Source: Hypomyces perniciosus (Eukaryota; Ascomycota; Sordariomycetes; Hypocreales; Hypocreaceae). From it: DNA of 64,000 nt. Numbering within the stretch: position 1 is the stretch's first letter; every line of letters begins with the position of its first letter. Shown one piece after another: positions 1 through 11,873 of this stretch. The notes below the pieces were generated by a model. That model was not told the origin of the DNA. It did not search any database and saw only the letters and a program-made list of their open reading frames with translations. The stretch is taken from contig SPDT01000007.1 in NCBI GenBank assembly GCA_008477525.1, positions 2,976,001 to 3,040,000 of the forward strand, in the 5' to 3' direction. The translations under genes and the position numbers were made by a program.

Positions 1-1627
1 GGCCGCCCCTGCCCCTCGAACTGTTTCGATGACCGCGGCTGGGGTTACCGCCCTTTGCCCGCCCTGGGCCCCCTCGACCAGAATGATAACCCCTAGTCTC
101 ATTTCGACCACCATGTTGGTGGCCATGTGGAGGAGGTCTTGGCACCCAATCGTCGTCCCCGTTATGCTTTCGCTTCGATGACTTGTTCGCAAAGAGGCTC
201 TGATATTCATCTTCCTTCGGATCCTCAGGCTCGATACGAAGGATGACTTTTTCTCCAACAGTCGTTTCGAATGTGAAGCACTGTTCAGGAGCCAAAGGTT
301 GCCAATTGCTGATTTTTCCTGCGTCCATGGGTCTAGCGCCTTTTCTAAGAGCAAGCACCACCAGGGGCACGGGATTATCAGTGTGGTATTTGGCATTGTG
401 AGGGATCGGACGCACACAAGCCGCCCAGACACTGTTGTCGAAGCATGCAGTCCCGGTAACTTCCCATAGCAACTTACTCCCCATGCCGCCAACTTTTTCG
501 AGAATACTTGCGGGACATGGCCTCGGGCAGATGAGGATGTTGTTTGCATGGAATTTGAGGTCGTGATTCGACACGCCTGACGGAATTTGTGCAAGCTTCA
601 CCAGTCTCTTAGTATCCTCGGCACCGACCATGTAGCTCGTAAAGAAGACAGTTTTCTTGATCATGAGCTTGTTCTTTGGTGAATGGGAGGACTGCTTAAG
701 TAGGGCAAGGTTATGCTCATTAATCATCTGCTGAACTTCGGCGACTTCGACCACTGGGTCAAGCGTTGTGGATGCGTCTGCTACCTGGACAACATCGGCC
801 ATCAAAGACCCTCGAGTCGGTACCACAGTCTGGCGTCTGTTGTACTCGGCGAAGAAATCGCGGAAGCCTTTTGTGTGTTTGGGTCGGTCTTCATAGACCC
901 GGATTTCGGTGGCGTCTTTGTATGTCTCCATCAAGGCCTCCAAAAACAGCTGCTTGAAGTGCATGGTGTTTTGGAAGGACTGATTTGTAGGGCTGACTTG
1001 AGGCTTCAAACTGACCATGTCGAAGTCGAGGCCTTTGCTTGTGATGATTTTTTTGATCAGATCCGAGAAGCCTTGCTCTGAACGACCTGTCAACAAGACA
1101 CAGAGGGCATCTGGCTGTTTGATGCTCAGCCTGACCAACCCAACGACCTTTTCGTTCCACCATCCTTCCCAGCCGCGCTGCTCCTCTATGGTTACCCCTT
1201 CGCCAGTAGCTGCAAGGATACGGCTATCATGCCACCATCCGCCGTTTGCGAACACATCTTGACTCGACAGTGTTCCGATCGTTGGACCGCTCCATAGCGC
1301 TGGGTTCGGAAGAGGTGTTTTGAACACTAGCTGGAAATCAGAATCTGGTGACACGTCACCGAGGCAGGGGACGGGGACCGGGAGGAAATATACATGTGTT
1401 GTCGAAGTCGTAGACGTGAAGCGCCTTGATTTTTTCCACAGCTACCCGTCCATTCAATCAGCTGACATCACTCTGCCGGGGCACCAATCGTCCCAGAGTC
1501 GGTATATGGAAGCGGGGAGTAACGCACCTGGAAGTTGGTTTGTCAAAATAGACCATCGGCCGAGGGCAGTGACAGTGAATTGAGAGGTTTTGGCAGCGCC
1601 ATGGTACGCGCTGTACGCCGAGGCCAT
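1..1627 (-). CDS. Swiss Army Knife RNA repair-like HAD protein, 3' end cut by window edge
   Basis: Reading the minus strand and removing two introns (1442-1527 and 1327-1393) gives one open frame of about 491 residues that runs off the window at position 1. Residues 45-49 read DFDNT, the first motif of a HAD-type phosphatase fold, and residues 127-132 read LLTGRS, a likely second motif. A VYEDRPKH stretch near residue 195 matches the third. This order and the spacing fit the fungal HAD family that Pfam describes as part of Swiss Army Knife RNA repair proteins, in which the HAD domain is thought to act as an RNA end phosphatase. The role is inferred from the family, not shown here. The tail after about residue 435 is rich in Gly, Arg, Asn and His and resembles an RGG RNA-binding tail. 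I chose the ATG at 1627; an in-frame ATG at 1690 would add 21 residues. Confidence 0.82.
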
Positions 1628-2138
1628 GGCGCTTGAAGGAGAGCTGTGAGGTAGACTTCGACTGCGAGCGATGGCGCGATCAATGATCATGAAGTGAAGG
1701 GGATGGGAGGTGTGAGTAGGAGGAGACTAGAGGGAAGAAGAAGAAGAAGAAGTAGAAGTAGAAGGGGAGAAAAAACGGCCAAATGTAATTTGTGATGGAA
1801 TTGTACCAAAACTTCCTGTGAGTTGCAGTGGCAGCTGTTGGTGGGCTGTTCAGGTGTTTGGGCGTAGATTTGCAGTTTCCGCGTATCCTAGAGCTCTTAT
1901 CGGTGGCTGAGTCATGAGCAGCTTTATTTGGTGTGGCGCTTGTGGCTCAGGTGTTTTCATGCCTCAGGCAACAGAGTCAGAAACATGTCCAGGAGAGCAC
2001 CACTGTTGAAGCAGCTTGAATGACGATTATTTATGATAAAGATGCGTTAAGAGACGTTGGGCTTCCATCACTTTTTTCCTCGCCACTCTGTCTTGGGGTT
2101 TTCGATCATTCGATCACAGGGTATTCAAGCTGCAGCCC
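1628..2138. other. Intergenic region, divergent promoters
   Basis: This stretch separates two genes transcribed away from each other. Around 1733-1767 there is a purine run of mostly GAA triplets on the plus strand, which is a CT-rich tract just upstream of the minus-strand RNA-repair-like gene. I see no gene here. Confidence 0.6.
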
Positions 2139-2504
2139 ATGACATCCTCAACGAGCACCGCCGTTCGTTTTCTTTTCACGGGATCCAAGAAGTCGCCCCA
2201 GGCAATTTTACAGCTTCGGCTTCACGTCAAACCTGGTGCAAGCAAAAACCGCGAAGGAATTACAGCAGTCACCGATGGTTTCGTTGAGCTGTGCGTAGCA
2301 GCCCAGGCAAAAGACGGCGAAGCCAACCAGGCTGTGATTCGAGTTCTCAGTGATACACTCGGGCTTCCCAAGTCAAAATTCCGTTTGGCCCAAGGCACCA
2401 AATCGAGGGAAAAGACAGTGATTCTCCAAGAAGTTCAAGGCGATGGAATTGAGTATGCCAGTAAGATCCTCGATATGCTTCACAAGGCAAGCGCTGTAGC
2501 TTGA
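2139..2504 (+). CDS. UPF0235 / DUF167 (YggU-type) small protein
   Basis: This is a 121-residue single-exon gene. After a short Ser/Thr-rich start the protein contains LRLHVKPGASKN, then VELCVAAQAKDGEANQAV, then LGLPKSKFRLAQGTKSREK. These are the signature strings of the DUF167/UPF0235 family, small alpha/beta proteins found from bacteria to animals. The biochemical role of the family is not established. The length fits the eukaryotic members. The ATG at 2139 is followed by a complete domain, so no upstream exon is needed. The gene lies between the divergent RNA-repair-like gene and a decayed acetyltransferase on the same strand; nothing suggests a shared function. Confidence 0.85.
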   Translation: MTSSTSTAVRFLFTGSKKSPQAILQLRLHVKPGASKNREGITAVTDGFVELCVAAQAKDGEANQAVIRVLSDTLGLPKSKFRLAQGTKSREKTVILQEVQGDGIEYASKILDMLHKASAVA

Positions 2505-2696
2505 CGACGTTTGTGGCGGCATTCATCCAAACATGCTCGCGCTGGTGACTCACATATCGAATCAATCCTCACCTAGCCATTCCTATTGCCATATTTGATG
2601 TCAAAGAATTCCAAAGAATACACGACTACATCTTTTGGCATCAGTCTGTGGTCAATCGCCCAGCTCCATGATCATTTGCATTTAATTTAATTCACC

Positions 2697-3430
2697 ATGT
2701 CCAGGTGGAGCTTCAGCGTTAAACCGCTACAGCTCGAGAATGTGCCTGAAGCGGCTCAACTGAGTGCTGATGCCTTTCAGACAGATCGCCAAACCGAGAT
2801 GAAGCCGCTCGACCAAGAACCGTTTAGTATCAAGGAGTATAGCCTCCAGAGCCTTCCAAAGCTTCCCAGGTTTCCACGATGTGTGATACTCAAGGCGGTC
2901 GACGATATGACGGAAGAAATTGCTGGGGTTTGCTCCGGACGAGATACCAGTTCTGGAGGGCCGAATTCAACCTCAAGATGCCTCGCCAGCACCTTCCAGA
3001 CGATCTGAGGAAAATAGCCAGCATTCTCTTGATCAAAGTCCAAAACAGGTGCCAAAGCTAGAGAGAGAGATCCTATAAAGCGCCTTATAGCTCTCACCGA
3101 TGCAGATTTGGCAGATTTGGCAAATTGGCAGAAAGAGGTCATGCCTGAAGGGACAAGGTGTCTCATCGTTATCGGGTTGTCAGTCTCGCTCAGGTTCCAA
3201 GGCCGCGGTATCGTCTCTGCGCTCCTTCGATGGTGAACCAAGATTTACGACGAAAAGGAAGTTTTTTCATGGGGTCCATTCATCAGCGCCCGCATGGAAG
3301 ATATACGAGAAGTCGGGCTTTCAGACCATTCGCTGCCTTGACGTGGACTTGGACAAATTGCTCCCTGTCCTCCGCCCAATGAAGAACCTGACGCCAAATG
3401 GGGACATTACGTCTTCCAATACATGAAGTA
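2697..3430 (+). pseudogene. Decayed GNAT-family N-acetyltransferase
   Basis: An ATG at 2697 opens a frame that begins like fungal GNAT acetyltransferases (VKPLQLENVPEAAQLSADAF). The similarity then jumps between two frames: to the second frame near 2944, back to the first near 3081, and to the second again after about 3235. In-frame stops lie at the ends of these pieces (a TAA near 3074 and a TGA near 3231). The acetyl-CoA binding motif survives as FQGRGIVSALLRW, and the end shows HSSAPAWKIYEKSGF, typical of the C-terminal part of the fold. No single intron or pair of short introns would restore one frame, so I read this as a pseudogene rather than a spliced gene. Sequencing error is an alternative but would need several independent errors. 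Confidence 0.72.
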
Positions 3431-5650
3431 TTTTGAATTGAATCTGTTGATCTGTGTGCCAGTGTTCAACATTATTCCCCAGGGGTGGTTTGACCACATC
3501 CACCATGAAAGGGCGGAGCCTCGTCCCCAAAACAGACACTTAGCCATTAATGCAGATAGATATGTGAATGTGAGAAAATGGCCGTATATCATCAAGAAGA
3601 TCTATGGGGTTTCCTCTCCATCGCGAAGGTCTCTTCGTGATAACCCTCTAGTTCCCCGGATGCTTGTTCGGGCCGACCACGAAAATAGGTCTGATCTAAC
3701 TTCTGATTAACCTAGAGCCAGTCTCCTGGGCATTCATATCCAACTCGAATGTGGTAAAGATCACCACTCAGCTGCATAGAACCGATGTCGGGAAGTGGCG
3801 TTTCGGGCAAGACGTCCGTAGGGCTCCACATCGGCATCCGTGTCTCACTTTGAAGAATTCCGGTTCCCGATCCGAAACATGCCGGACGACATGCGCAGAA
3901 AAAAAATTCAACATATTAATTTGCATAGACAGAGCTGGAATGCTCCTCCTTTTTGGCTTGATTCAGGGTATAGAAGAAATGAAGGCATGTTCTTATTAGC
4001 GACTTTAGCATACGGTATTGTTGCAAGTTACTTGGGCCTTGGGCCTCAAAACATCTCCTATCCTAGTGGTACTGGTAGCATGACCCAAACCTGAAGAACG
4101 CGCATGGTGTAGCAAATATGCGGCATTCATTCTATATCATTTTTCAGCTTTATTTTGTATAACAGAGCTTTCAGGAACCCTGAGACCAAAGGTCAGTTAG
4201 CTCAATCGACGGGTGATTAATTTCGAGGCTGACCTACCAAGCTAGAAGCAATGAAGTGTATGATCATTGATTCATGGCATAGGCCAGTAAACACAACATC
4301 CGTGACCCGACGACTTCAGCACACACCCGAGATGCTGAAGTGAAGGGAAATTCAATAACTCCACATGCAGTGTGGCCATACCTTTCGTTCTGAGGAAGAT
4401 AAAAAAAATGGCGCCTGGACACACACCTTTGATTTCCACAGACCAATAAGACCTCTGCATCTACACCTACACCTACAGATCAATATCGACTTGGCCGAAA
4501 CATCAATCGTCCCATGGCTACCGTGACTCGTGCTGTCTCGGCTGCGTCCTGAGCTTGGCAGTCCATCCGATGTCTGCATTTCGCCCATGATGTGCCAAGA
4601 AAACCTAATGTCGTATTAGGTAGCTGAAAGCTCATACGTGATTCATGATCAGGGGCTCCGGAATTGCTCCGTTGATGATATCTGCAGCTAAGAAGAGGAG
4701 GCATCACAATAGGGCTTTGCGAAAAGTTAGGCCATTCCACATGTCATATTAGGAGTTTCTTAATGGAGGTGTCTTGGTGGCAATGGTTACTCAAGTTCAT
4801 ATTCATCAGGACTTGAATGAAGTTCGAATCAGGCAGAAACCAAGATAATGGAGCTTGAGGAAGCTTCAGCCTTTTGAGGTATTTTCGCAACTGAACCACA
4901 TATGTTGGGGGCCTCACCACCGTTCTGAGCACACCACGATAGTTCAGTGATACTTGATCCCATGTTCCAATACTTCCAAAAGTCCTCAGGACTCCTCGCA
5001 CAACTGAGTACGAGATACGTGGTTGAGTGGCGGATGGAAGTCCTAACAATGAGCATTTTATGTGTGCCTACCAATCGCGATTTGTTATGGATAATCAAGG
5101 CCCCTGTTGTCTGTGACATGTCACCGTGGCTTTCTTCAAGGCTAGAGCTACCAGGCGTGATGAGGTTACGTATGACCACTATGTACGATCATGAAGATCG
5201 AATGCGAACTGACTTCATCGTGCCGAGAAGATCGCGACATCGTGACTGTTATAGGAGACAGATAGGTTGATTCATCCCTCCATGCCACGCCACTCCCCCG
5301 TCCCCCACTCCCCGAGTGGTGATGGTGTGACAAGAACCTCGACAGCAGGGAGCGCCATCAGAGCGGGGAGGCGTGGGATGAAAATGCGCTTTGAAGCGGA
5401 AGCGCAAGCCCGCGGGCCGACAGCTGAGGGAGAACAGCGAATGGAGTCTTATGCAGAGCGGATGTCGTAGTCATAGAGAAAGAGAGAGAGGGAGAGAGTG
5501 AGCTCAAATGACTCCTCTCACCCTTTAGGCAGCCCTAACAAGGGGGGGAGGCAAACGAACCGCGCAACAGCCTCATGGTCTAGATGAGTCCATCGTGACA
5601 TAGAGTTCGGGGCGACGACGATCAAAACGATTTCTGAGCGTTTAAGCAAA
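3431..5650. other. Gene-poor spacer, possibly with old coding remnants
   Basis: Only short open frames occur here. On the minus strand, 4744-5179 carries two overlapping frames of 100-116 residues that end in a plausible way but match no family I know. A minus-strand stretch around 3716-3860 also stays open with protein-like composition. None has a start, length or motif that supports a gene. The region could contain degraded coding sequence next to the acetyltransferase pseudogene, but I cannot identify the parent. Confidence 0.5.
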
Positions 5651-8639
5651 AGCTATGGATGATCATCAGAAACTATGTCGTTTTCGAATGTCGATCATCG
5701 TCTGTTTGTTGTGGCTTTCGTGGACAATTTGCCTCCCGTGCCGTGGCGAGTGGAGAGCGAGTAAGAATGCTAAGCCACAGTTTGCCACCCTCGGGCCGGG
5801 TGGGAGGACTCGGGAGAGGTAACAAAAGCTGGAAGGCATCCAAGCCAACCAACGAACCAAGCCGTTAAAGAAGGTTTTTTTTTTCTGTCTTCAGCTGGCA
5901 TGGAATGTATACTCCGTACTAGGCATCCCGATCGTACGACTGTTCAGTTGGGGGGCCTTGAAGGATCCTTGGATGTAACCCTGGAAGCTGGTCCCTTTGA
6001 TCAATCGAAAGGGCTGCGTTAAAACTCCCCCTTGAGGCCTAGCATTATTATAGGTACCTGGATCTTATTAGCGAGGACCCTAACTGTCTAAGACGGTTTT
6101 GAGTTTCACTAGTCCTCCGTAGTGATAAGCTGTTTTACCTCGGGCATCTATCTGGTTAATGGAAGAGACCTACTAAAATGGCCGATCCGCACCGCCGGGA
6201 CTTTTTTGAATTGTGGTGTTTTATTCGGTTGAGCCTTTCAGGGAGTGATCTGCAGCTGAGAGTGGTTTTAGGGCGGTTGTGGTGATTGCTTGGCGCCTTA
6301 GCTGTTGGTTGTACAGAGATTTCGATGCTCAATGTATGGGATTCTGTGTGAAGCTTCCAAGACGCATGTAGTACTCCGTACTCCGGAGTGCATATGCCAT
6401 TGGAAAGATGCCCAGCCTCGGGTTTTCCACGCAACCCATACGTCAAATCGACAGCATTAAGATCTCATCCCTCGGCACAATTCAATGTCAGTATCGGCCG
6501 AAGACGGCCGGTTCCAGCTTGATTGAGCTGGCCGGGCAAGCTTCAGTCGCTTGACTCAGGCATTTGTCGCTCGCAGGTAGCATGCAAGGTCGTGTAAGCA
6601 CAGCCACACGGCATGCGATGGGGCCTTCCGCTAGGGCACAGTAGGCGAGGACACCTGAGATACAGACACTCCCACGCCTTGTTCGTGGACACGCCCTCGG
6701 AGTTTGGACGAGGGGTTGTTTGTTGGTGACCACCCTTGCGGGATCGCCTACTTGTATTAATTGAATACTAACACTACCACCACCACTTAGGTTGATACTA
6801 CTCGTAGATGGATGGATGAAAGATGTCGGTACTAATAAGCATAAGGAGATGAGCCACACGTCGGCTACTGCTGGACTATACCAGACCCGGGCACAGCAAG
6901 GGATCCTCAGTGCTGGGTAAAACGCTGGCAGGGACTGCTGGCTACTAGTGCCTGTACAAGGTGCTATTATTATTACCCCGGGGATAGTTATTTCATGCGT
7001 CTGCTGTCTGTCTCTATCTGGTTGGGGAAAATAGTAGATAAAGGTGTCAGAAGTCTAGGATAATATGCATGATGCTGGGAGAAAGCAGCGGGAATACGGG
7101 GCATTTGTTTTCGATTTTGCGCCCTAGGCCACGGCTCGGGTTGTTTATTGGATCATGGCGTCGGCCATGCCAATACTGACTTGGCGAATGAGAGAGCACG
7201 CTGATGATGACAGCACCCTCGCTCGTGCTGCGGGCGTCCTGGACGGAGTACGAGTACGGATCATTCTCCGTCTGTCCAGTCGGCGGACGAACGCACGAAC
7301 GAACAAACGAACGAGAGGGGTGTTGCCATAAGGAGCTTGGGGCAAACCGGGGGACGTGAGCCATTGTCGCACACCAACAATTAATTTACATACATACACA
7401 GAGAGAGGGGGGGTTATGCTCCGTCTCTCGTCTTTCTCGCTGCCATCCATCTTTGTGTGACTGCTGCAGCTTCCAGCAGCCACAGTTTTTAACTAACGAG
7501 CTATCTTTGGCTGGTGGGCAGAGGATGGATGGACTTGTCAAGCAGGCATGTCTTTGATATCCTAGGTATTCGACATGTGTCCGTTCCGTCCCCCCCGGCC
7601 CGAAGGGCATCCACCTCGTGTGCATGTACGAGGACTTGCGCATACGCATAGACTACATTGCATACTGCATTGCATACTGCATCCATCCTCGTACATGCCA
7701 AATGGTGGCCTTTGTTGAGAATGCGAGTACATATCCACAAAAATCCCATCTGTGGTGATTTACTGGCTGCCTGCGGATGCTCTTTCGGGACTGCATCGCA
7801 TTGCTTTTGAATCCCTCCCAATCGCAGCTGAGGGAGATGCATACTCCGTACTCCGTACGAGTACATCAATCAGACATACGCGGCGACCTATGCTGCAGCC
7901 TGCCTGCACAAAGGATCAAATAGAAAGAGATATGCTTACTTCGTATGAGTACAGAGTACTCCGTATGTACGAGTACATCCACATCCACTCACTCCCTGTC
8001 TTTTGTTTGACCATCGGCGTGCATGCAGGATGGGACATCTCGTACATGCGTTTGAGCAGTATCGCACATGGACTGACTAATAAGCAGACCGACTAATATT
8101 TCATTTTTCCTTCTTCACTTATTACTACCCAGTACTTAATACTCGTATGTATATCGGTACGATAGTAATATCTTATTCCCGCATCATTTTCGAAGAAACA
8201 GAGTTTACCCCATCTTTTTGTTTTCTCCATTTCAATGTTCACTCATTCCAGCTGATTCTGCGTATCGGACACAACAAGAGTTCCGGTTGAAGCCCACATA
8301 CCCGGGTCCTTTCTCCGGGCTCCAGCTGCTGGCTAGACTCAAAACCCGCTAAAAGCGTAGCCCTGGGGGCGCTAGAATAGAGACGCTCCAGGGGGGTGTG
8401 TCGATGCACCATAGACTTTTCGATCGGCACGGAGCCACAGCAGGGGGGGCCCAAGAATTGAAGGGTGAGCCACAGCGAGAGACACGATGCTGAGAGACAA
8501 GCCAAAGAAAAAAAGAGGCTCCACGCCCAAGATGGTCTCGAACGCTTTGTTGATCGCTCCTGCCTGCCCCCGCCGCTCCAGAGCAAGCGGTACGTACTCA
8601 TTGCTTCCTTCCATTCTTAATTAATATACAACCAGCTCC
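5651..8639. other. Gene-poor spacer with microrepeat clusters
   Basis: No supportable gene. The segment holds several copies of the TACTCCGTA-type microrepeat (5910-5920, 6370-6390, 7243-7260, 7841-7976). Around 7655-7685 there is a short direct repeat of the string TGCATACTGCAT. A poly-T run lies at 5875-5884. The longest frames (8239-8601 minus and 7501-7869 minus) have skewed composition and no recognisable domain. Confidence 0.55.
7841..7976. repeat. Cluster of TACTCCGTA / TACGAGTAC microrepeats
   Basis: Within 136 bases the strings TACTCCGTACTCCGTACGAG, TACTTCGTATGAGTAC and AGAGTACTCCGTATGTACGA occur close together. Each is made of a 9-base core and its near palindrome. The same cores recur in spacers all along the window but were not seen inside any exon I annotated. 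The function is unknown. Confidence 0.7.
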
Positions 8640-9177
8640 TCCATCGCCAAGCGTCCGCGCTTCAAGCTTCCTTTCTCGCCTTTTTCGAATCCTTTTTTCC
8701 TCGTTGGGTTTCTCTCTCTATTCAGATTCTGCTACGTCTCGTCGCTCCTTTTTTTCTTCTTCACCCAGCGCGCGCTTCACCATACGATCCTCGATCTGCT
8801 TCTTGCCGGGCGCCGTTTGCTGACAGCTGCTTGCTTGCTGGTTGGCACTTACACCACTACCACTGCCTTCGTATGTGCGCTGCGACGAACGCCCGAATCA
8901 ACCCCCCCGTTTGAGCATTAACAGCCCGCCATTCGCTCCCCTTTCACATTCTCGAGCCGACTTATGAGGCACGCAGCCGCGACTTGGTTACGGTTTTCTC
9001 GACTCTCTGCACATCGCAACGGTGAATAGCAAGGCCATCGCAGTGCTCTAGGTCGAGGGAGAGGCGGAAGGAAAATCAACCCTCCAGGTGCCTTGCAGAG
9101 TCGACGAGAGCGTTTGGCTTGCACACCATAAATAACACCAATTACGTCCACAAACATTCCGGTTGTCGACAGCCAAC
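8640..9177 (+). promoter_or_regulatory. Pyrimidine-rich upstream region of the CP2-type transcription factor
   Basis: The 540 bases before the start codon at 9178 contain long CT-rich runs (for example 8681-8765), a common trait of fungal promoters and 5' leaders. No TATA box stands out. Transcription start cannot be placed from sequence alone. Confidence 0.4.
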
Positions 9178-11873
9178 ATGTTTCGATCAAGGTAACTTCA
9201 CACCGTCTCCCGCTGTCACATGTCTATATGTATTATATATCCCACCTCCAGGTGCGCACCGGTGGCTGCGCATGGTTGTTTTGGCTTGGTCGACTCGTCT
9301 TCAACGGATGTTTGACTTGGACAACGGACGGCGAGACTTGGCTGTCTCTCCATCGCATCGCCTTACTCTATCCTCGTTTCCCTCCCTGGATTGCTGACCT
9401 TGTGCGCCATTCGTAGGACAAGCACCCGGAAGCCGGGTGATGACCTATTAGCAGACTTCAGGCAACAATTCCCTGAGGTCTCAACCGGAGTCACAGAGCC
9501 AACCGCACCGGCTATCTCTCAGACATCGAATGCTGCCGAAACCCCCATCCTCCATGTCCCAAGTCAGGAGAGGTGAGTTTCTTCTATCTACACACTTGTC
9601 CAAGTTGCGCTCCGTTTGCTAGTATGGCCTCATCTGGATCCATTCTGCTACGAAGCTTCCACCACTCTCCTTCCTCTGCCGTGTGTGATGCTGACTTGAA
9701 GGGCGACAGACTTCACCCAGTCGATGATGCCTTTCGGGATCTAGATCCAACGCCTCGCGCCTCTAATGACCCATGGCAGTTTACACCCTCGTTACTAGAT
9801 CCCAACGCCTTCTCTTTCAATGCCTTTCCCCCAAATCCTGCTGCTGGATACTACACCTCGACATCTGGGGGAACGGGCACTTTGCTTCCACCTCCAGTCC
9901 CAGAATTACATGCCTTGGATGCTCAATTGCCAGTCCCCACCACTGCTGATGCGATACAGCGTAGTATCGAAGTCCCGACCATTCCCAGCTTCCAGGTCCT
10001 GGAACCTCACCAACTTCATCACTTCAACCCTTTCGTCCAAGCGCCGCCTCCCCCTCAGCCTTCATTTGTACCATCCAACTTTGCGCACCATGACACGGGA
10101 TACGAGACAATGGATCACGACAGCTCTCCGATGGACTCCAATCCATCCGAGGATCGAATGCCCACGATTGCTTCTGCCCTACACCCCCAGCAAGCATCAG
10201 GGTTGCCAATGGGCCATCCTCTTCCATCCACAGCTGAGAAATTTCGATTTCACGCAACACTAAACGCCCCAACGGCAATGGTCAAACACGCCGATGAGAT
10301 TCCGATAACATATCTGAATAAGGGACAAGCATATACGTTATCAATCGTGGACACGACGGGGGCCGTTCCCACCATCCCCGGCACCAAGTATCGGACATAC
10401 GTGCGCATATCCTTTGAGGACGATCAGCAAAGACAGAAACCTGGCGTTTGTTGGAGTTTGTGGAAAGAGGGAAGGGGTACGAATGAAGCCCATCAAAGAG
10501 GAGGGAAACTACAGGCTGTCGAATATGTCAACCAGGGCCACCCTGTTGATGGAGATGATAAGAGAACACGACTCGAGCTTGAGTCATCATCTTTTGACGG
10601 CTTTTCCGTCATATGGACACCCGGCACTAATGGGGCTCTTGAAGTTGGCATTACACTCCGGTTTAATTTCCTCTCAACCGACTTCAGTCACTCGAAGGGT
10701 GTCAAGGGCATTCCTGTCAGACTTTGTGCTAAGACTAATGCCCTGCCGTCGGATTTAACACCTTCTGCTCCTGACACGACCCCCGAGATATGTTTCTGCA
10801 AGGTCAAACTCTTCAGGGACCACGGCGCCGAGAGGAAATTATCAAACGACGTGGCACACGTCAAGAAGTCTATTGAAAAGTTGAAGCAACAGATTATGCA
10901 AGCGGAAAGCGGGATGAAGGATTTCAAACGGAAGAAGCCTGGTGGACTAATCAAAGGAGGAGATCCTCATCGACCAGGAAAGGTGCAAAAGCACAAGAGA
11001 ACATGGTCAATGTCCTCAGCAAGCTCGGCGGGGGGTGGAGGTGGCCGGCCATCGTTGGAGGAAGACTTGCACTTCAAGCTGCAGACGCTACAGGATATGT
11101 TTACAAGCACAAGACCCATCAGTGTGCTGTATCTACGAGGTGAAGAACTAGACGACCCCGATATACATCCTGTCTCCTTCCAGGGCGAGACGTCGCTGTC
11201 GACTGGCACGGGTTTGCTACGCGAAGGACCCAACTGGCAGGCCCGAAGCACTCGCAGTTCCGTTGCTGGCTCGCTAGTATCGCCATCGCCTAGCTCCCTT
11301 TCGTTGGCTTCCCAAGCATCCGCCGTTGGCTCTGGTGCGCAGTGGCAGAATTTTGACTCGGCTGGCACCGGCGACATTTCACGCAAGAGGGTTGATCAAC
11401 CCACCACAATTAATAAGACTGAAGATGATGGCACTTTGAGTGGATGGATCGAAGCCCTCGGCGTTGACCCATCCTACCGGCCACCTCCAGAGCGATCACC
11501 AAAGCCAGTGGCCTGCGTCTATATCATCCATCACGGACCGACAGAACCAGGGAAGCGAGAGTATCACCGGGCGATCTACCTCGCGAAGCGCACGCTGAAG
11601 GATCTCAATGAGCGAATCGCAGCCAAGTGGGGCTTTGAACCATCTCGAATACTACGGACGATCCATGTGACTCAGAATGGCATTGAAGTCGAAGTGGACG
11701 ACGATGTGGTACAGGAGCTCAGGGAAGGTCAAGATATGCAACTGGAGATTGATGAGGTTGTAGAACAACCCCCAATGAAGCAAGAATGGGAGATGTCGGT
11801 AGATGGACCCGACGAAGACACTGAGGTGTCCACGCAAGCAGCAGCCGGTCTGGTTCTTCGACTCAGATTTTAA
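9178..11873 (+). CDS. CP2 / grainyhead-type transcription factor
   Basis: Three exons (9178-9191, 9417-9572, 9623-11873) give an 806-residue protein. The first exon has only 14 bases (ATG TTT CGA TCA AG); the join restores MFRSRTSTRKPGDDLLADFR, a start that runs straight into conserved sequence. Residues about 57-260 are Pro/Ser-rich and probably disordered. Residues about 262-475 form the CP2 DNA-binding domain, beginning EKFRFHATLNAPTAMVKH and including ITYLNKGQAYTLSI, the segment shared by grainyhead and LSF proteins. A basic linker follows (FKRKKPGG, KVQKHKRTW) and then Ser-rich sequence. The C-terminal part from about residue 660 has an alternating strand-helix pattern that could be the dimerisation region. 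Family members bind DNA in the nucleus; the fungal ones have been linked to cell-wall and conidial phenotypes. Targets here are unknown. Confidence 0.9.

Noticed and set aside
9573..9623. GTG-started extension of the CP2 frame
   Set aside because: These bases are the second intron; the GTG is the splice donor region and not a start codon.
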